From assembly GCA_020466095.1 (NCBI GenBank), contig CM035806.1:97386670-97450669 (forward strand): a stretch of DNA of 64,000 nucleotides. Direction: 5' to 3'. The translations under genes were made by a program, and so were the position numbers. This document shows positions 47,529 to 59,102 of the stretch, piece by piece (the first letter of the stretch is position 1; each line of letters begins with the position of its first letter). Below the pieces are notes generated by a model. The model was not told where the DNA came from. It worked only from the letters and a program-made list of their open reading frames with translations, and made no database searches. Origin of the DNA: Chlorops oryzae (Eukaryota; Arthropoda; Insecta; Diptera; Chloropidae).

Positions 47529-48017
47529 GTCGCTCAATTATTCAGTTGATATTGTTTGCTCAGTTTCAAATTCCATTCAATGGTTTTGTTTGCGAACAGT
47601 TTTATGATATAGGTTTTCAAAAGCAAGGTATGGTTGTACAGTTTTGACATGTTTCATACTTTTTTCGCGATCCATAACTTGTTTTTTTTAGCGTGCTAGT
47701 CCACACGAAAATTTATGGATATTCTAGCCTAAAATCGAACTTTCCGAAGCTCCACAACATTTTTCCTGGCATATCCCACAATCTCACTTACTTTTCAATA
47801 ATCGATAATATGACTATTTTCATAAAAATAAGCTTTCGCGTGCCGAGATTTTCCTATGTAGGTAGGTTGCTAGGTTGAAGTGGCTGCCACTTAGGCCGTT
47901 AACCGGCCCATTGTGTTACCAAGGAGGGTTTCTTGTGTTTGTGCGAGTGTTTGTCTTATTATGTAGTATACCCCTAACATGCGATTTTTTGAAAAACCAG
48001 TGCACTCCGTTTCGCCT

Positions 48018-48090
48018 GTGCCGGGAAGCGAACCTCGGACCCTGGAATCAAGAGCATAGCTCGCATCTCCTACGCTATCCCAGAGCCACT
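48018..48090 (-). other. Isolated tRNA-like module
   Basis: Minus strand: TAGCGTAGGAG (A-box position) and GGTTCGCTTCCCGG (B-box position) at tRNA spacing. It lies near a 'taggtaggttgctaggttg' sequence (47858) that resembles the block at 34405-34470, probably another tRNA-related repeat. Not a convincing functional tRNA. Confidence 0.4.
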
Positions 48091-48329
48091 GCCTATTTAG
48101 CTATAATAACGTCAAATCGGAATGCATTTGGTCAAAGATTTCCATACTTTTGAATAGGTACTTATATCTTTACGTGGGGATGTGGGAGCCACTTTCTCTA
48201 TTAAATAAAGACAGTTCAAATTCAGATTTTGAAAAAAGGTAAAAATTTTTACAATTTTTCTAAAGGCTTCATAAAATTCTAGATGAGAATTCAAAACCAT
48301 AAAGTACACAATTTTGAACAGGACTTAAC

Positions 48330-49190
48330 ATGGAGTGGGCATGGCAGGCCCATTATGATTGGTATTTCTTTTTCTTTGGAAGGACACATCTAAGACGTGC
48401 AGGTACCAAGTTTCAAAATCCTAGGCCAAAAATAATGGAAGGTGTCGTTATATGGGAGGTTGGCGTGGTAGTAGACGGATTTCCAATATTTTGTCAAAAT
48501 TTCTTAATTTAGAACCCAAAAGTGCTCCATCTAAACGACTTCTCCTTCTATTTTTGACCGCACAGTATATGGGGCGGAGACCACTGTGCAGCATCCTGAC
48601 AATGTTGACGCACTATGTTTTGCCTTTCCGCACAGAATTTATACAAAATTAATTTTTGTGGACGTGGCAGTGAGCGGCACACCTCAATTTCCCTCCTACA
48701 CCTTTCATTCCTCTTGATCGAATTATGTTTCGGATTTGAAGCTTCTACGCTATTTACTTCGGAAGTTGCGAAAATCTCCATTCGTTGGCGTAGAAGTTTT
48801 CGGGGCCCAAAACATATAATATATTACTATATATGTCACTCTCATGGATTTTGGGCGGGACATTTTGCGCCAGTTAGAAAGAGATGTTACACGGCAGGTA
48901 AAAAAAAGAGCGAGAGAGAAATACTTTTGGTGAGTACCTAAGTGAAAAATTCTCATTTTGGTGGGTACCCAAGACCGTGGTGGGTACCCAAGACCGTGTT
49001 GAAAAGAGCCAAAATAGAAACGGCTCCTGAGTGACATATATAACATAGTTATATATGCCCAAAATACTTGTGTGCCAAATTTAGAAGTGATTGGTCCAGC
49101 CGTTTGGAAAGAGATCCGACCACAGACGAATGGGCAGTTCTAGCTGTTACACGATCCGCACAAAACTAATAAACACTGCTTACGCTGGAT
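48330..49190 (-). mobile_element. DINE-1-like family E, copy 2 (reverse), interrupted by MITE M
   Basis: Contains the reverse of the E1 tandem unit (48640-48800) and, beyond the MITE, the reverse of 'aaacggctggaccaatc' and of 'gcacaaaactaat...gcttacgctgg' (49070-49190). Confidence 0.6.
48813..49057 (-). mobile_element. MITE M, copy 2 (245 bp), nested
   Basis: Reverse of the element at 30024-30253, with a perfect flanking duplication CCCAAAA at 48806-48812 and 49058-49064. It contains a short internal duplication of 'gtgggtacccaagaccgtg' (48959-48997). Confidence 0.8.
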
Positions 49191-49357
49191 TTAAAAAAAT
49201 TGCCTATGAAATATGTCTTATGAAATTAAAATACATGAATTATGGACTTGATTAATTTGGTAACACTCCAAACAATCTCAATGCATAAATCTTTCGAATC
49301 TATCAAATTAAATTCATTAATCCAAACTAAAAGAACAAATAAGATAATTCAATTTAC

Positions 49358-49577
49358 CATCTTCCATTAGTATTATTGGGGATGTTTCCGTATTTCCGCT
49401 ATGTATTGTGTGCGATATCATATTAAAATCGTCTTCAATCAAATACGTGTTCCACCGCGATCGAGGTCGATGCGTCAATACTGATGACGACGCTGACGAA
49501 TAAGAAGCCGATGTATAAAGACTTAAGTTGGTTGGGCTTATGATTCCGGGCATACTGGAATTTGAGTACCCGATGAG
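49358..49577 (-). CDS. NfI: NfI exon g (last one identified)
   Basis: Acceptor tttttgcatag, phase 0: [20 protein letters not shown], then [20 protein letters not shown] and SPIILMEDG. The SPTNLSLY and RSRWNT stretches recall the conserved C-terminal NFI segment. Donor GAAGATG|GTAAAT at 49357. If unspliced, the frame stops 15 codons later, giving a possible alternative C terminus. Confidence 0.7.
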
Positions 49578-52500
49578 CTATGCAAAAAACATAGAAAAAA
49601 ATACATCAATTTGATTAATACATCTACAGATTTGAGATGCAAAGTGAAACCCAATCAAGGTGTATTTAATAAGGTGATGGCAGTTATGTAGCAGTCTTCT
49701 TCTTTTCCAGTTTTTTTTTTAGTACGATTAAGTAAATTTTCTTATATAAGATGTATCAATTTACATGGAAATTTCCATTGTATCACTGGATATCATTTTA
49801 TTAAATACACCTTGGCATTAGAGGGTTTCCCTTAAACGTGAATTTGCCTCGAAAACTCGTAAATCTAGAAAACTGACAAATTTTTTGAATTAATTAATTA
49901 ACGAATGAAAATTTGTATGAAAATATTACACTTCGCACTAAACGCTTTTTAATCTTTTCACTTTTAAAGGAATACCCTAATTAACTTCTTTTACAATTTT
50001 TAACCCTTTACCGGATTACAACCTATATATTAGGGTGGATCGATTTTGTAACCCCCAATTGCCCTAGCAGAATATTATTCTGTTGCCCTTACTTAATAAT
50101 TATGCCGAAGAAACTATAGGTCAAATCTGACTTTTAACCTTAACAAATGTTTTTCATGCCATATTCGACTTATTTTGGTCATCATTGTTGGTGAAAACAT
50201 CTCAAAAAGCAGATAAACAATCACTTCAACGTCCCTCAAAACTCGAACCATTGAAAAAATTTTATATTTTCTTTAAGAAATATCTTAAAATGGTCAATTT
50301 ATGATGATTTTTCAAGCAAAATTTTATTATTTCTCATGCCTAAAATTATGCTAAGAATCAAAATAAGAAAAATTCATTTTAAAAACTTTATTGATTAGGT
50401 AGAAAGGGTCTGGCGGGTTGCGGCATCATGAAAGGAATTTTTAAATTTTGTTGATTTTTCGATAGGTGCCATCTAAAAACACTGTGGAGACCGCTTTTTA
50501 GATTTTTATCTTGAACGGTCCTTGAAATATCCTGGAAAATCCTCTTTTAATAAGCCTTTTTTCAAAGTTTTATATCTCAACAGCCAATTGAGATAGAGAG
50601 ACGATCTAAGCAGATTCTGTTAGATAATAAAACAGGGAAGTTAAACAAATTTTTTTTTAATTTTTACACTGAGAAAAATTTTTTCACAAAACTAAAAAGA
50701 AAATTTTGAATATTTTTTTCAGTGTATTCCCAGTTTCCCGCCACTCTATAAATTGCTTTTAGAAATACCCCTTAGTATTTACTTTCATTTAAAGAAAAAA
50801 ATATTTCAATCAGATGGCGCAGCAGTGTGATATTCAAAAAATTGCAAGTGCACCTATATGCTCCCAGTACTAATATCCAGTACAAATGTGTGCAATATGG
50901 TACAAAAACACATCACTCATACGCCAAGTCTTCCCCTTTCAATAATGTGTAGCATGCTTTTAGGCATATTTAAGAAAAGCGGAAGAAAAAAATTCGGCTT
51001 CGACCTATGGTGCCCAGGGCATTCTTTCTACAAAAAAATTGTAGAACCTTATTTCACTGGGGCAATTTTCTTTTTTTTTTGTCGAACAAAACGACCCACC
51101 TTACTCTATATGTATGTATGTATGGTTTCTGAAAAAAGAATTCTTTTTAAGCCTTCAAATTGGTTTTATTAGGTACGAAAAAATTGTGTCGACCACTTTG
51201 ATGTACCTATCATTCAGTAAAGGGTTAAAAAACAAAAAAAAAATATATATTTTTTCCCTTATTTAATGTGTCGTGCAGCAAAGGGTTAAAAAAAATTTTT
51301 TTTTAACTTTAAATGTAAATTAGCGCTTATAATTCAACCAAATAAATTAAATTGGATATTTAAAAAATTTAGGCAAGAATGTGTGAACAGCCTCAGTAGC
51401 ATGAACAGGCAAAAATTCGTTCACGCTTTTCAAAATTGACGGTACGTCTGAAGAAGAAGACATTTTAAAAAGGAATTTTAACCTACTTGTGTTGATTGCG
51501 GATGGAAGTGGTTAAAATAATCCCGACCATTGGTAGCATAAGGCGATTGACGCGCAGCAAGTACACTTGCCGATGACTTAGGGTTATGAGCCACATCGAT
51601 GTGCATACTGTGCGGACTCAACGTTGGAGGAGGCGAAGTATTTTCTGTCATATCTGCTGAATTATTGTTGGAAACTTCATTTGTCCTTCGGTTGTCTGTA
51701 GGTGCGCCGCTGCAATTGCTCGCTATCGTGTTGGAATTATCTGAAGCAGACACTGAAACGGCTGTTGATGAAGCCGCACCGTTATTCGATGTACTTTGAT
51801 CCGAACTCCGAGGAGAGCTGTTTGCACTAGACGGCGGTGGTGGCGGCGAAATGTTTGTTGGCGCCACAGTTAGTTCCCCCGTAGAGCGGATAATAGCAAC
51901 CGGCCGGGCCATTGGCGGCAAGGGTGGTGGTGGCAGCATTGAACTATATTGCGAAACACATTGGGCCTCGTCGTGATCGAGTGTATGACGCAGTGTGTCC
52001 AGAGTATCTTGCAAATGTTGGATTTCCCCGTTCTGTTCGTAGCTATTGTTTGCAAGCCACATATGTGGTTGTCTTCGTCGCTTGCCCTCATGCGGATGGC
52101 AGTGTGCTGCAAATGTGAGGATTTAAAAAAAAATTTTTATTTTAAATTAATGCCTGGGACACGATTTTTCAAGCTATGTTGCTATGTCTTTCAATAATCA
52201 ATTGCGCATTATCAGGACTATTTTCATACACCATAGATCGACCGACCGACCGACTTCATTTGCACCGAATAATTTCATTGAAACAAATGAAAATTCTTTG
52301 TGGTGAACTTACTGTGGTAAGACTTGGAATGCCCAGGGCTGGTACTCTGTTGGTAATAGAGAGCGGCGGAGCTGGGACTGATGGAATTCGTCATTGCCGT
52401 TTCAACGGGGACATTGTGCGGAATAAGGCCTGTAATTTTAAATATGAAAATATAGAAAACATTCTCGTTCTTTCATGTCCTCGTGTTTTCGGTCTCACCT

Positions 52501-55500
52501 TCATTGGTGCGCATATGACTCATGCTTAGAAGAGGTGTTGTTCGATGCCCGACACTGGTTGGAGTATACCGCTGAAGCGATACGTCATCGCTTTGTAGAG
52601 CACTCGAGTCATTATGACGCAATATCACAGAGAAGTTATTGCTGCTCTGATTGGCTGCAGCAGCATGCATACTGGTGGCATTTGGTGATGCGCACGGATC
52701 TGATTTACACGACGTGCTTGTCGCAGGAGCTGAAGTCGCACCATGTGATCTTAAAAGTGGTGAGCTGCTGGTAACGTGCATGTTGCGCGGATCGACAAAG
52801 TCGACTGTTTCGAAGAATAGATCGTTAATTTAACAACAACAACAATAATTGAACTGTGCAACACATAAAATGTGAATCACAATTTGACTGCACTTTCTGA
52901 AAAAGCTTGATTAATATAGCACCTTCCTATATGTAATTGGTTTAGTCAGAATGCCTCCAGTTATTTCTTAAATCGGTCTCGAAAAGTGTGGCCGAGAATT
53001 AAGTAGCGCACTTTGTAATGACTATGTTTCGTAGTCTTCGGATCATTTTTATCCTATCTTGATAAAAGTTTTAAAGCTCCAGACTTTGCGAGATCAGAAT
53101 ATTTGACTTTTAATATATCCGTGCATTTTGCTGTAAAATATGCACTTGACAGTATGCATTTTTTTGACTTATAGGGACATCAAACCGCTTTTAGCGCTCC
53201 TTGTTTAAGAAAAACGACAAGTCAAAACGTCGGTGTTTACATATGCCATGATCGTTTTGTCAATTTTGTGGTTATCTTTATGTTTGCTCAACACGTGACA
53301 ATATGAGTACATATTGTAATTTAGAAGAAGCAATTCATTAAATTGTGTTCGTTTTCTGACATTGGTTGTGGAATTACCTCACAATTTTAAATTGAATTTT
53401 CAATGACACTATGTTTTGCATTTTTATAGTGATGACACTAATTTCGATATTTTATCAGTTAAGCAGGATTTCTCTTGTTTAGCTACTTGTTTTAAGTTAA
53501 AACAGGAAAGTTTCTCGTTTTAGTTTTGTAGATAAAACGTGGAAAATCTAGTTGCTTTAGAGCTAAAACGCAAAGTTACTAAAACGCGAATTACAACGGC
53601 ATATGTAAAGCCTATTTACGTATTAAATCTGAATTTCTGAATCGAACTCTATTTATTGAAGATAGAAAAATAAGAAACTAAGTATTTGCCTAAAAATCGA
53701 AAATAAAGAAACAAGTTTTTATATTTTAACACTTGACCTAAAACGTTTTTGATTGGCTCAACGTCACGTCAACGTGACGTCACAGGTGCGTAAACAATAT
53801 GCCAGCTGCGGCTTTGATGCCAGCTGTTGATTTGGCGCCAGCTTTTGCTGTGACGTATTCATTTTAAGAATTCAAAAAAATGTTCAACCAAATCAACCCC
53901 TATGTCACCAGTGCTGCACCAGACACGAAGGAACCAGCGACACGGACAGTAGAATCTAACTATTGACATGGTCAACTAGAGCGTCTACAGTTCGATTTTC
54001 TCGACCATTCATTTATAAATTTGCTGTACGCGAATCATAGAGATGAAGAAAATAAGTGGAAAATTATTGAAAGAATCTCCATGATTTTGATTTAAGATCA
54101 TTTTACACAAAAATAAAAAAAATTAAAAATTTTATTTTTAATTTTAAATTGCCAGCCGCACGCTCTATGCACAGGGCTAGCGAGCAATCCGCCTCACGCG
54201 CAACAAGTTCATTACGTTATTGTTTGATCAAAATTCAACTGTAGACCATGTCAATAGTGTGTCAATAGTGTGACGCCGTTGTCTCTACTGCATCACTGGT
54301 TCCAGCGTCGACTGGTGTCCTCTCGCATATACGTTCATACAAAATGTCAATAAGGGAACGTAATGGCACGGGTACAGTTGGTCACTCTAGCACTGGTGAC
54401 ATGGACATCAGTGCGGGAGTGACTCTAGCACTAGTTACATTTACTGCAGAGTTATTTACTAAAACAAAAATTTGAAGGTGTATTCTAGAAGAAAACTTCG
54501 AAAAAGCAAACAGCAGTATTCTTCCCCTAATAGATGCCATTATGAATGGAACTGTAGCGGCCGCTATATCCTGCGGCTTTTTTCCAGCAGATTCCAACCA
54601 CCTTTTCCGTCTTTCGGCATTCTTTGGGACTAGAGATGGGCGCGGACCGGGCTATTTTTCGTGTCCCGTGGGACTTTGTCCGGGACTCAAAAACGAGTTT
54701 TTTGCGGGCATCGGGCAGGCCCGGGCCTGACCCTTAAAGCCCAAAAACTTTCGACCCATTTGGGATGTACATAGTCAATCTTCTTTTCAACTCAAAAATG
54801 ATAAAAAGGGGATTGCGTCTTTCGCAAGTTTCGTCATATTTGTTCATAAAAAAGCTGTATTTGGCTGTATCAAATTAAGGGAGGACGAAGGGAGTTTATT
54901 TCATTTAAAACGAACAATGGACCTTTGAACCATCTGTTTATTTATGACGTAGACGCGCAGAACGAAACAATTTTGAAGCACGATGTGCGTAATCTTTATT
55001 TTTATCATTCTTGTGTTCAATTTAAGTGCCACATAAATGTTCAGTCTGACTGAATCAGTCATTTGGTTGCAGGGACGTAGCCAAGGGGAGGATTTTGGAG
55101 GTTATAGCCAGTGATGCCACTCGCTTAAAAAATAATGTATCAAAATAATTTTTCAAAAGTATCAAAAAGTATCACTATTTCTTAAGAAAAGTATCATAAG
55201 TGTAATTTAATAACCCCAATGAAAATGTCCATAAAAAGTTGAGAAAACTGTACTAAAATAAGAAAAAGAAACTCTTTACTTTCTTCAGGTTGAATAAGAA
55301 TTGTAAAAAAAAAACTTCAAACTTCAATGTTAAAAAAATAAGTCTTTATTTTCACAATTTCAAAAGATAAAATAAGTAAGGGGGGTATATAGTCAGGCGA
55401 GCCTGACAATAAAATACCCGACACAGACACATGTTTAAATAATTTATGAACCACGCCAAAAAAACAGGACCACTAAGTAGGAATATTCAAGAGATTTTTA

Positions 55501-58500
55501 GGGCCATTAGGGGCCCCATATACCGACTTTTGTAAAATTTCATTGAAATATTTCGAAAAAGTACGATTTTGAGGCAGTTTTGGGATTTTTTTGACAGAAC
55601 CTAGTACTGGAGGTACCCTCAATAATGGACCGATCAAGGAAATTTTTTGGGAGGATGTTTATGGCTACAAAGGAAGCATAAGTGCCAAATTTCGTTCAAG
55701 TCCCATTTGAATTTCGGGTGTAGGGGACAATTTTCGAAAAAATTGTGCCACGCCCACTTTTAAAATTTTTGGAAATCGTATTACTTGCCTTGAAACATGT
55801 TCAAATATAATTTCATCAAAATATCTTGATAAACTCCGATTTTAGAGCAGTTTTTGTGATTTTCGTAACAGACCCTAGTACTGGAGGTACCCCTAAAAAT
55901 GGTCCGATCTGAAAACTGTATACAAACGACAGACAGACTGACAGACAGACGGACATGGCTAAATCGAATCTCCTAGTGACGCTGATCATTTCTATATATA
56001 TTTGGTATGGTCCATCTCGACTGGTTCTGGGTGTTACACACAACCACACAAACGCAATATACCCTCGACACAGAGTGTCTCGGGTATAAAAAGGCTTCTT
56101 CTTAAAGCGATGATCTTCCAATAAGGATATCTTATCAAAACGTAACTTTTATAAGAATGTCACATATTTTGATTGATATGGTCACCTTATTATTTTACAA
56201 TATTAAGAAGTTTTCTATATTTTTCAACAGAAATAACAAGATATTCACATGAAATATATGAGGATATCAATTAAAATGTTTCAATAAGATTTTCTCTATG
56301 CATTCAAATAGTTTTCTCTATGGAAAAAGCACATCGTTCATATAGTTTAAGAAGATTTCTCTATAAAATCGCTCAACAAGGGGATCTTATCGATTTTATG
56401 GGGTCATATTTTTTTGTGTGTAGCATTAATATCAATCATTAATTCTCGATTTGAAAATGATCTAAGAATCGCTTTCGAAATTAAATATGGGGCAAAATAT
56501 TTGCAAACCTTCGTTTCCTTGTGTTTCTGGGTTTTACTACACAGCTTGACTGTTTGTTTACGCACCTGTGACGCACCTGTGTTGCCCATAGGAATATATA
56601 ATAGGAATATTTTTGAGATTTTTGCAATTTGTAGCTCTTATTAGATATAATTTACATGCGGATCACTTAGTACTACAACCATTTTTTTTTTCCGAGTCTA
56701 GGGCTAAAACTTTGTAATAGACAGGAAAATAAAATATAAAACGGGTTATGAGCAGTCCGGCCACCACTACATTTACTAATTGCGTTTGTATGCGTGTACA
56801 TTACACAGCGAGAAACAGCTGTGGATGTTTTCGTACAAAATTGAATAAATTTTTCTTAGAGCCGAAAAATTTTGTTCTTTAGAACTGGGTATGTCCCTGG
56901 ATCGATATGTCGCAAAAACGCGACGCCTCGTCCAAGAGGTAGGGATGGGTCATTTTGGAGCTTTTTCAGCTCATCTTGAGCTCTTTTATCTTGAAAATTT
57001 ACAGTGCAGAGCAGAGAATTATTGTACATATCAATGATGTGCTGAATTGATATAAGTATATTATATAATAAAAGAACTGAATTTTAAGAACAACTATGAA
57101 AAAATTCCTGAAGTATAAAAAATTCATTTTCTTCGAAGTGTATCAATGCTGAAAAAATTTACGTTCTCATCTATCTTCATCCGACGCAGCTCCGTCTCAA
57201 TTGACGTTTTCCACTCAACTGAACGAATTTTTGGCTCTCAGCTTTGCTTCTCATTTGAGAGCAATTTTGTGCACATACGAGTGCTTATGCTCTTTTTGCT
57301 TCTAGCTTGCTTCCGTGGCCGGCACTGGTTATGATACAAAGCCATGAGTTAGTGCGCGCAACTTATTTCTCGGCCACACATTTCGATATCGATTTAAAAA
57401 ATAACTGGAGTCAATACGTCTAAACCAAATATAGGAAGCAGCTATATTCATCAAGTAATTTTAGAAACTGCGGTCAAATTTTGGTCTTCAGTAAACAACA
57501 AATGTGAATGATGAATGTGTATTGGGAAATTTTGGGAACTTACTGCTATAGCCTTGAACCATCATTGAACCTGCTGCATCGAGCACTGCAGGATTATGTG
57601 ACCCCTCGCTATTAGCTGGAATAAGCGCGTGAGCGTCCACAGGGGCGTCGGACGAACCTGTCGGTATGTGTTGTTGTTGATATGAATTATGACACGTTTC
57701 ATAGGCATTATTGACATTTTCCATTTTTATTGAACTGACAATGCTATTCGACTTGAGCAGATCGTTGGCGCTTTCATCCAGTATGGAAGCTGTTAAGTTT
57801 AAGTTTAATTTAATCCTCAATTGTGAATGAAGACTTATGCTTTAGTTTTAGCCCCTACCTTTTGAGAGCTTCCAAAGCTCCATTGAAGAGAACACTCCAG
57901 TTGCCAATATTATATCGTTGCATATAACTCCGTTGTATGGATTGTGTGTGTAGCTCTTGAGCTTCTGTTCGTGTCCGGTATCCTTTTTACCGCAAATCAG
58001 ACTGCTGTTGCGCATATTGCTATTACTTCCCTCGGCGTCCGTCGTTTGGTCGTTGTTGTTGTAAAGTAACATGGATGCTGCATGATTGCTATTGGGGCTT
58101 TGCATCAGCATTGTGGTAGCATCGTGTGTATTTATGAAATTAGCCAAATACAGGTCCAATTCGCGCACGGAGACATTGATGTGATATGGGTTCACACACA
58201 AGCTAGGATGTTGACATTCGGGATTTTTTTCCAGTCTTTCTCCATCAGTTGACTCCAATGGAATTGCCTTGAACAGTATCACCATGACTAGGTCTAAGCG
58301 CCAAACTTTATCAGCTTGCCGGAGGCAATCTATCCGACGCATTTTGCCCTTTTGATCCGGATTCGATAGAACGCATATCGATTTTCGCTTTCCGGTTATC
58401 GACTGCACAAAGTCTTCGCGACATTCTTGTGTTATGTCCTTGCGTAGTTTTCCCAATAACCTTGACGCCCATTTCTGTTTTACCTCCGACTTTTCGTTCT

Positions 58501-58733
58501 TTTTTGATTCGATTTCAAAAAAAAAAAAAGGAATAAAATTAATTCCAGATGAGCGAAAAAGAAGAACCAGACCAGACCTGTAACTCCTCCTTGCAATGTC
58601 TTTCCTCCTCCAGTGACATTCGCTTTTCATGTTTCTTATAATATTTCCGCTTTGCCGCTTGCAAATTAAACCATGAGTATGAAAAAGATTTGACAAATGG
58701 TAAAAGAGCCTCAATAAACGGATGGAACTCATC
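49358..58733 (-). CDS. NfI: Nuclear factor I (CTF/NFI) transcription factor, partial (seven exons)
   Basis: NFI proteins bind TTGGC(N5)GCCAA as dimers through an N-terminal CTF/NFI domain. Exons 58733-58578, 58498-57859, 57789-57544, 52804-52499, 52429-52313, 52106-51487 and 49577-49358 join in frame for about 768 codons. The first two carry nearly the whole DNA-binding domain: [109 protein letters not shown]. Later exons are the Ser/Pro/Asn-rich activation region. The start exon (usually ending just before DEFHPF) is not seen between 58740 and 64000, so it is probably upstream of the window. The 3' end after phase 1 donor 49357 was not found. In Drosophila NfI is a single gene on chromosome 4. 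Confidence 0.9.
50030..51400. other. NfI intron with degenerate repeats
   Basis: 'tattagggtggatcgattttgtaacccc' at 50029 resembles other TTAGGGTG repeat ends in the window (17909, 38077). No exon signal seen. Confidence 0.35.
51487..52106 (-). CDS. NfI: NfI exon f
   Basis: Acceptor ctcacatttgcag, phase 1, reading [21 protein letters not shown]..., then [17 protein letters not shown], runs of Ser/Asn and HFHPQSTQ; donor ACACAA|GTAGGT at 51486, phase 0. Proline-rich activation-type sequence. Confidence 0.8.
52313..52429 (-). CDS. NfI: NfI exon e (117 nt)
   Basis: Acceptor atatttaaaattacag, donor TACCACA|GTAAGT at 52312; phase 1 both ends. Encodes [20 protein letters not shown] and [18 protein letters not shown]. 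No long open frame marks it; it was found by splice signals and phase. Confidence 0.7.
52499..52804 (-). CDS. NfI: NfI exon d
   Basis: Acceptor ttcttcgaaacag, phase 1, giving [20 protein letters not shown]...; donor AATGAAG|GTGAGA at 52498. Ser/Thr/Asn-rich. Separated from exon c by a 4.7-kb intron loaded with repeats. Confidence 0.75.
53174..53612 (-). mobile_element. MITE H, copy 2 (inverted)
   Basis: Reverse relative of 21765-22217 (for example 'acgacaagtcaaaacg', 'gtgatgacactaatttcgatattttatcagttaagcaggatttctc'). More diverged than the other copies. Confidence 0.6.
53755..53785. promoter_or_regulatory. CRE-like palindromes
   Basis: 'caacgtcacgtcaacgtgacgtcacagg' contains TGACGTCA and several ACGTCA/TGACGT half-sites. 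These match the CREB/ATF core. Located in an NfI intron; function unproven. Confidence 0.3.
53901..54406. mobile_element. Possible hAT-like element
   Basis: ATGTCACCAGTGCT near 53901 and its inverse AGCACTGGTGACAT near 54392 bound about 500 bp with 'ggaaccagcg' related text. No direct duplication was found, so the ends are provisional. Confidence 0.35.
55377..56092 (+). mobile_element. DINE-1-like family A, copy 4 (longest)
   Basis: Starts 'gggggtatatagtcaggcgagcctgacaataaaatacccgacacagacac' and ends 'ataccctcgacacagagtgtctcgggtataaaa' (56060-56092), with the GGACATGGCTAAATCGAATCTCC block between. Best reference copy in the window. Confidence 0.6.
56753..57327 (+). mobile_element. hAT-type MITE J, copy 1 (575 bp)
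   Basis: CAGTCCGGCCACCAC... to ...GTGGCCGGCACTG, flanked by GTTATGAG / GTTATGAT (7 of 8). Non-coding, with internal AGCTC/GAGCT palindromes. Copy 2 at 59954-60519. Confidence 0.8.
57544..57789 (-). CDS. NfI: NfI exon c
   Basis: Acceptor aaacttaacag, phase 1, reading [19 protein letters not shown]...; donor TATAGCA|GTAAGT at 57543. Ser/Ala/Gln-rich region. Phase in and out are both 1. Confidence 0.75.
57859..58498 (-). CDS. NfI: NfI exon b: main CTF/NFI DNA-binding domain
   Basis: Acceptor tcaaaaaag (AG 58500-58499), giving [15 protein letters not shown]; a second AG six bases on would give SEVKQ. Contains the invariant [20 protein letters not shown] block and the CQHPSLC cysteine pair, then an Asn/Ser-rich linker and [13 protein letters not shown], matching the GVWNVTELVRVS position of vertebrate NFI. 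Donor CAAAAG|GTAGGG at 57858. Confidence 0.9.
58578..58733 (-). CDS. NfI: NfI exon a: start of CTF/NFI domain
   Basis: Acceptor atgtattttgttcgcag (AG 58735-58734), first codons GAT GAG TTC. 52 codons, [20 protein letters not shown] to RHCKEELQ. Donor TTACAG|GTCTGG at 58577. The following 79-nt intron is absent from vertebrate NFI genes, where this domain is one exon. Confidence 0.85.
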
Positions 58734-58786
58734 CTGCGAACAAAATACATAAAAAATCTCTTATTATATTAACATTTTACATGTGT

Positions 58787-58799
58787 GTGTGTGTGTGTA
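58787..58799. repeat. GT microsatellite
   Basis: Short (GT)n run in the intron upstream of NfI exon a, followed by (ACATAT)-type repeats to about 58870. Confidence 0.7.
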
Positions 58800-59102
58800 G
58801 TACACTTACAATATACATACATATGTACATACAAACATATACATATGTATACATATTTTTATAAATATAAAAGGCATGCAAACGTTTTTTAATTTAAAGT
58901 TCACAAGTGCATAAGGACATACGAGCACCTACATACATACAACATAACGCAAAACTTATACAGAAGCGATTAGAATTGATATATGCTTTGATCGAAAAGT
59001 GATAAGTTAACCCTTTCACGCCTAAGAGTCAAAGGGCCTTGCCAGCTCAAGAAGGCAACCGGCCTTGTAAGGGATTTAAAAGTTTTCTTAATTTTCTTTT
59101 AA

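Noticed and set aside
15001..48090. Functional tRNA genes
   Set aside because: A/B-box-like units exist, but the acceptor and anticodon arms do not fold convincingly and they recur inside mobile elements.
49327..49357. A 31-nt intron after NfI exon g (gtaaat...ttttag)
   Set aside because: Signals look like splice sites, but 31 nt is below the usual fly intron minimum and the downstream frame has no NFI character.
57859..58750. A 300-residue NfI protein starting MYFVRRMSS at 58750
   Set aside because: That frame reads the first NFI exon out of frame and runs through a 79-nt intron; the correct frame begins [11 protein letters not shown] after the acceptor at 58734.
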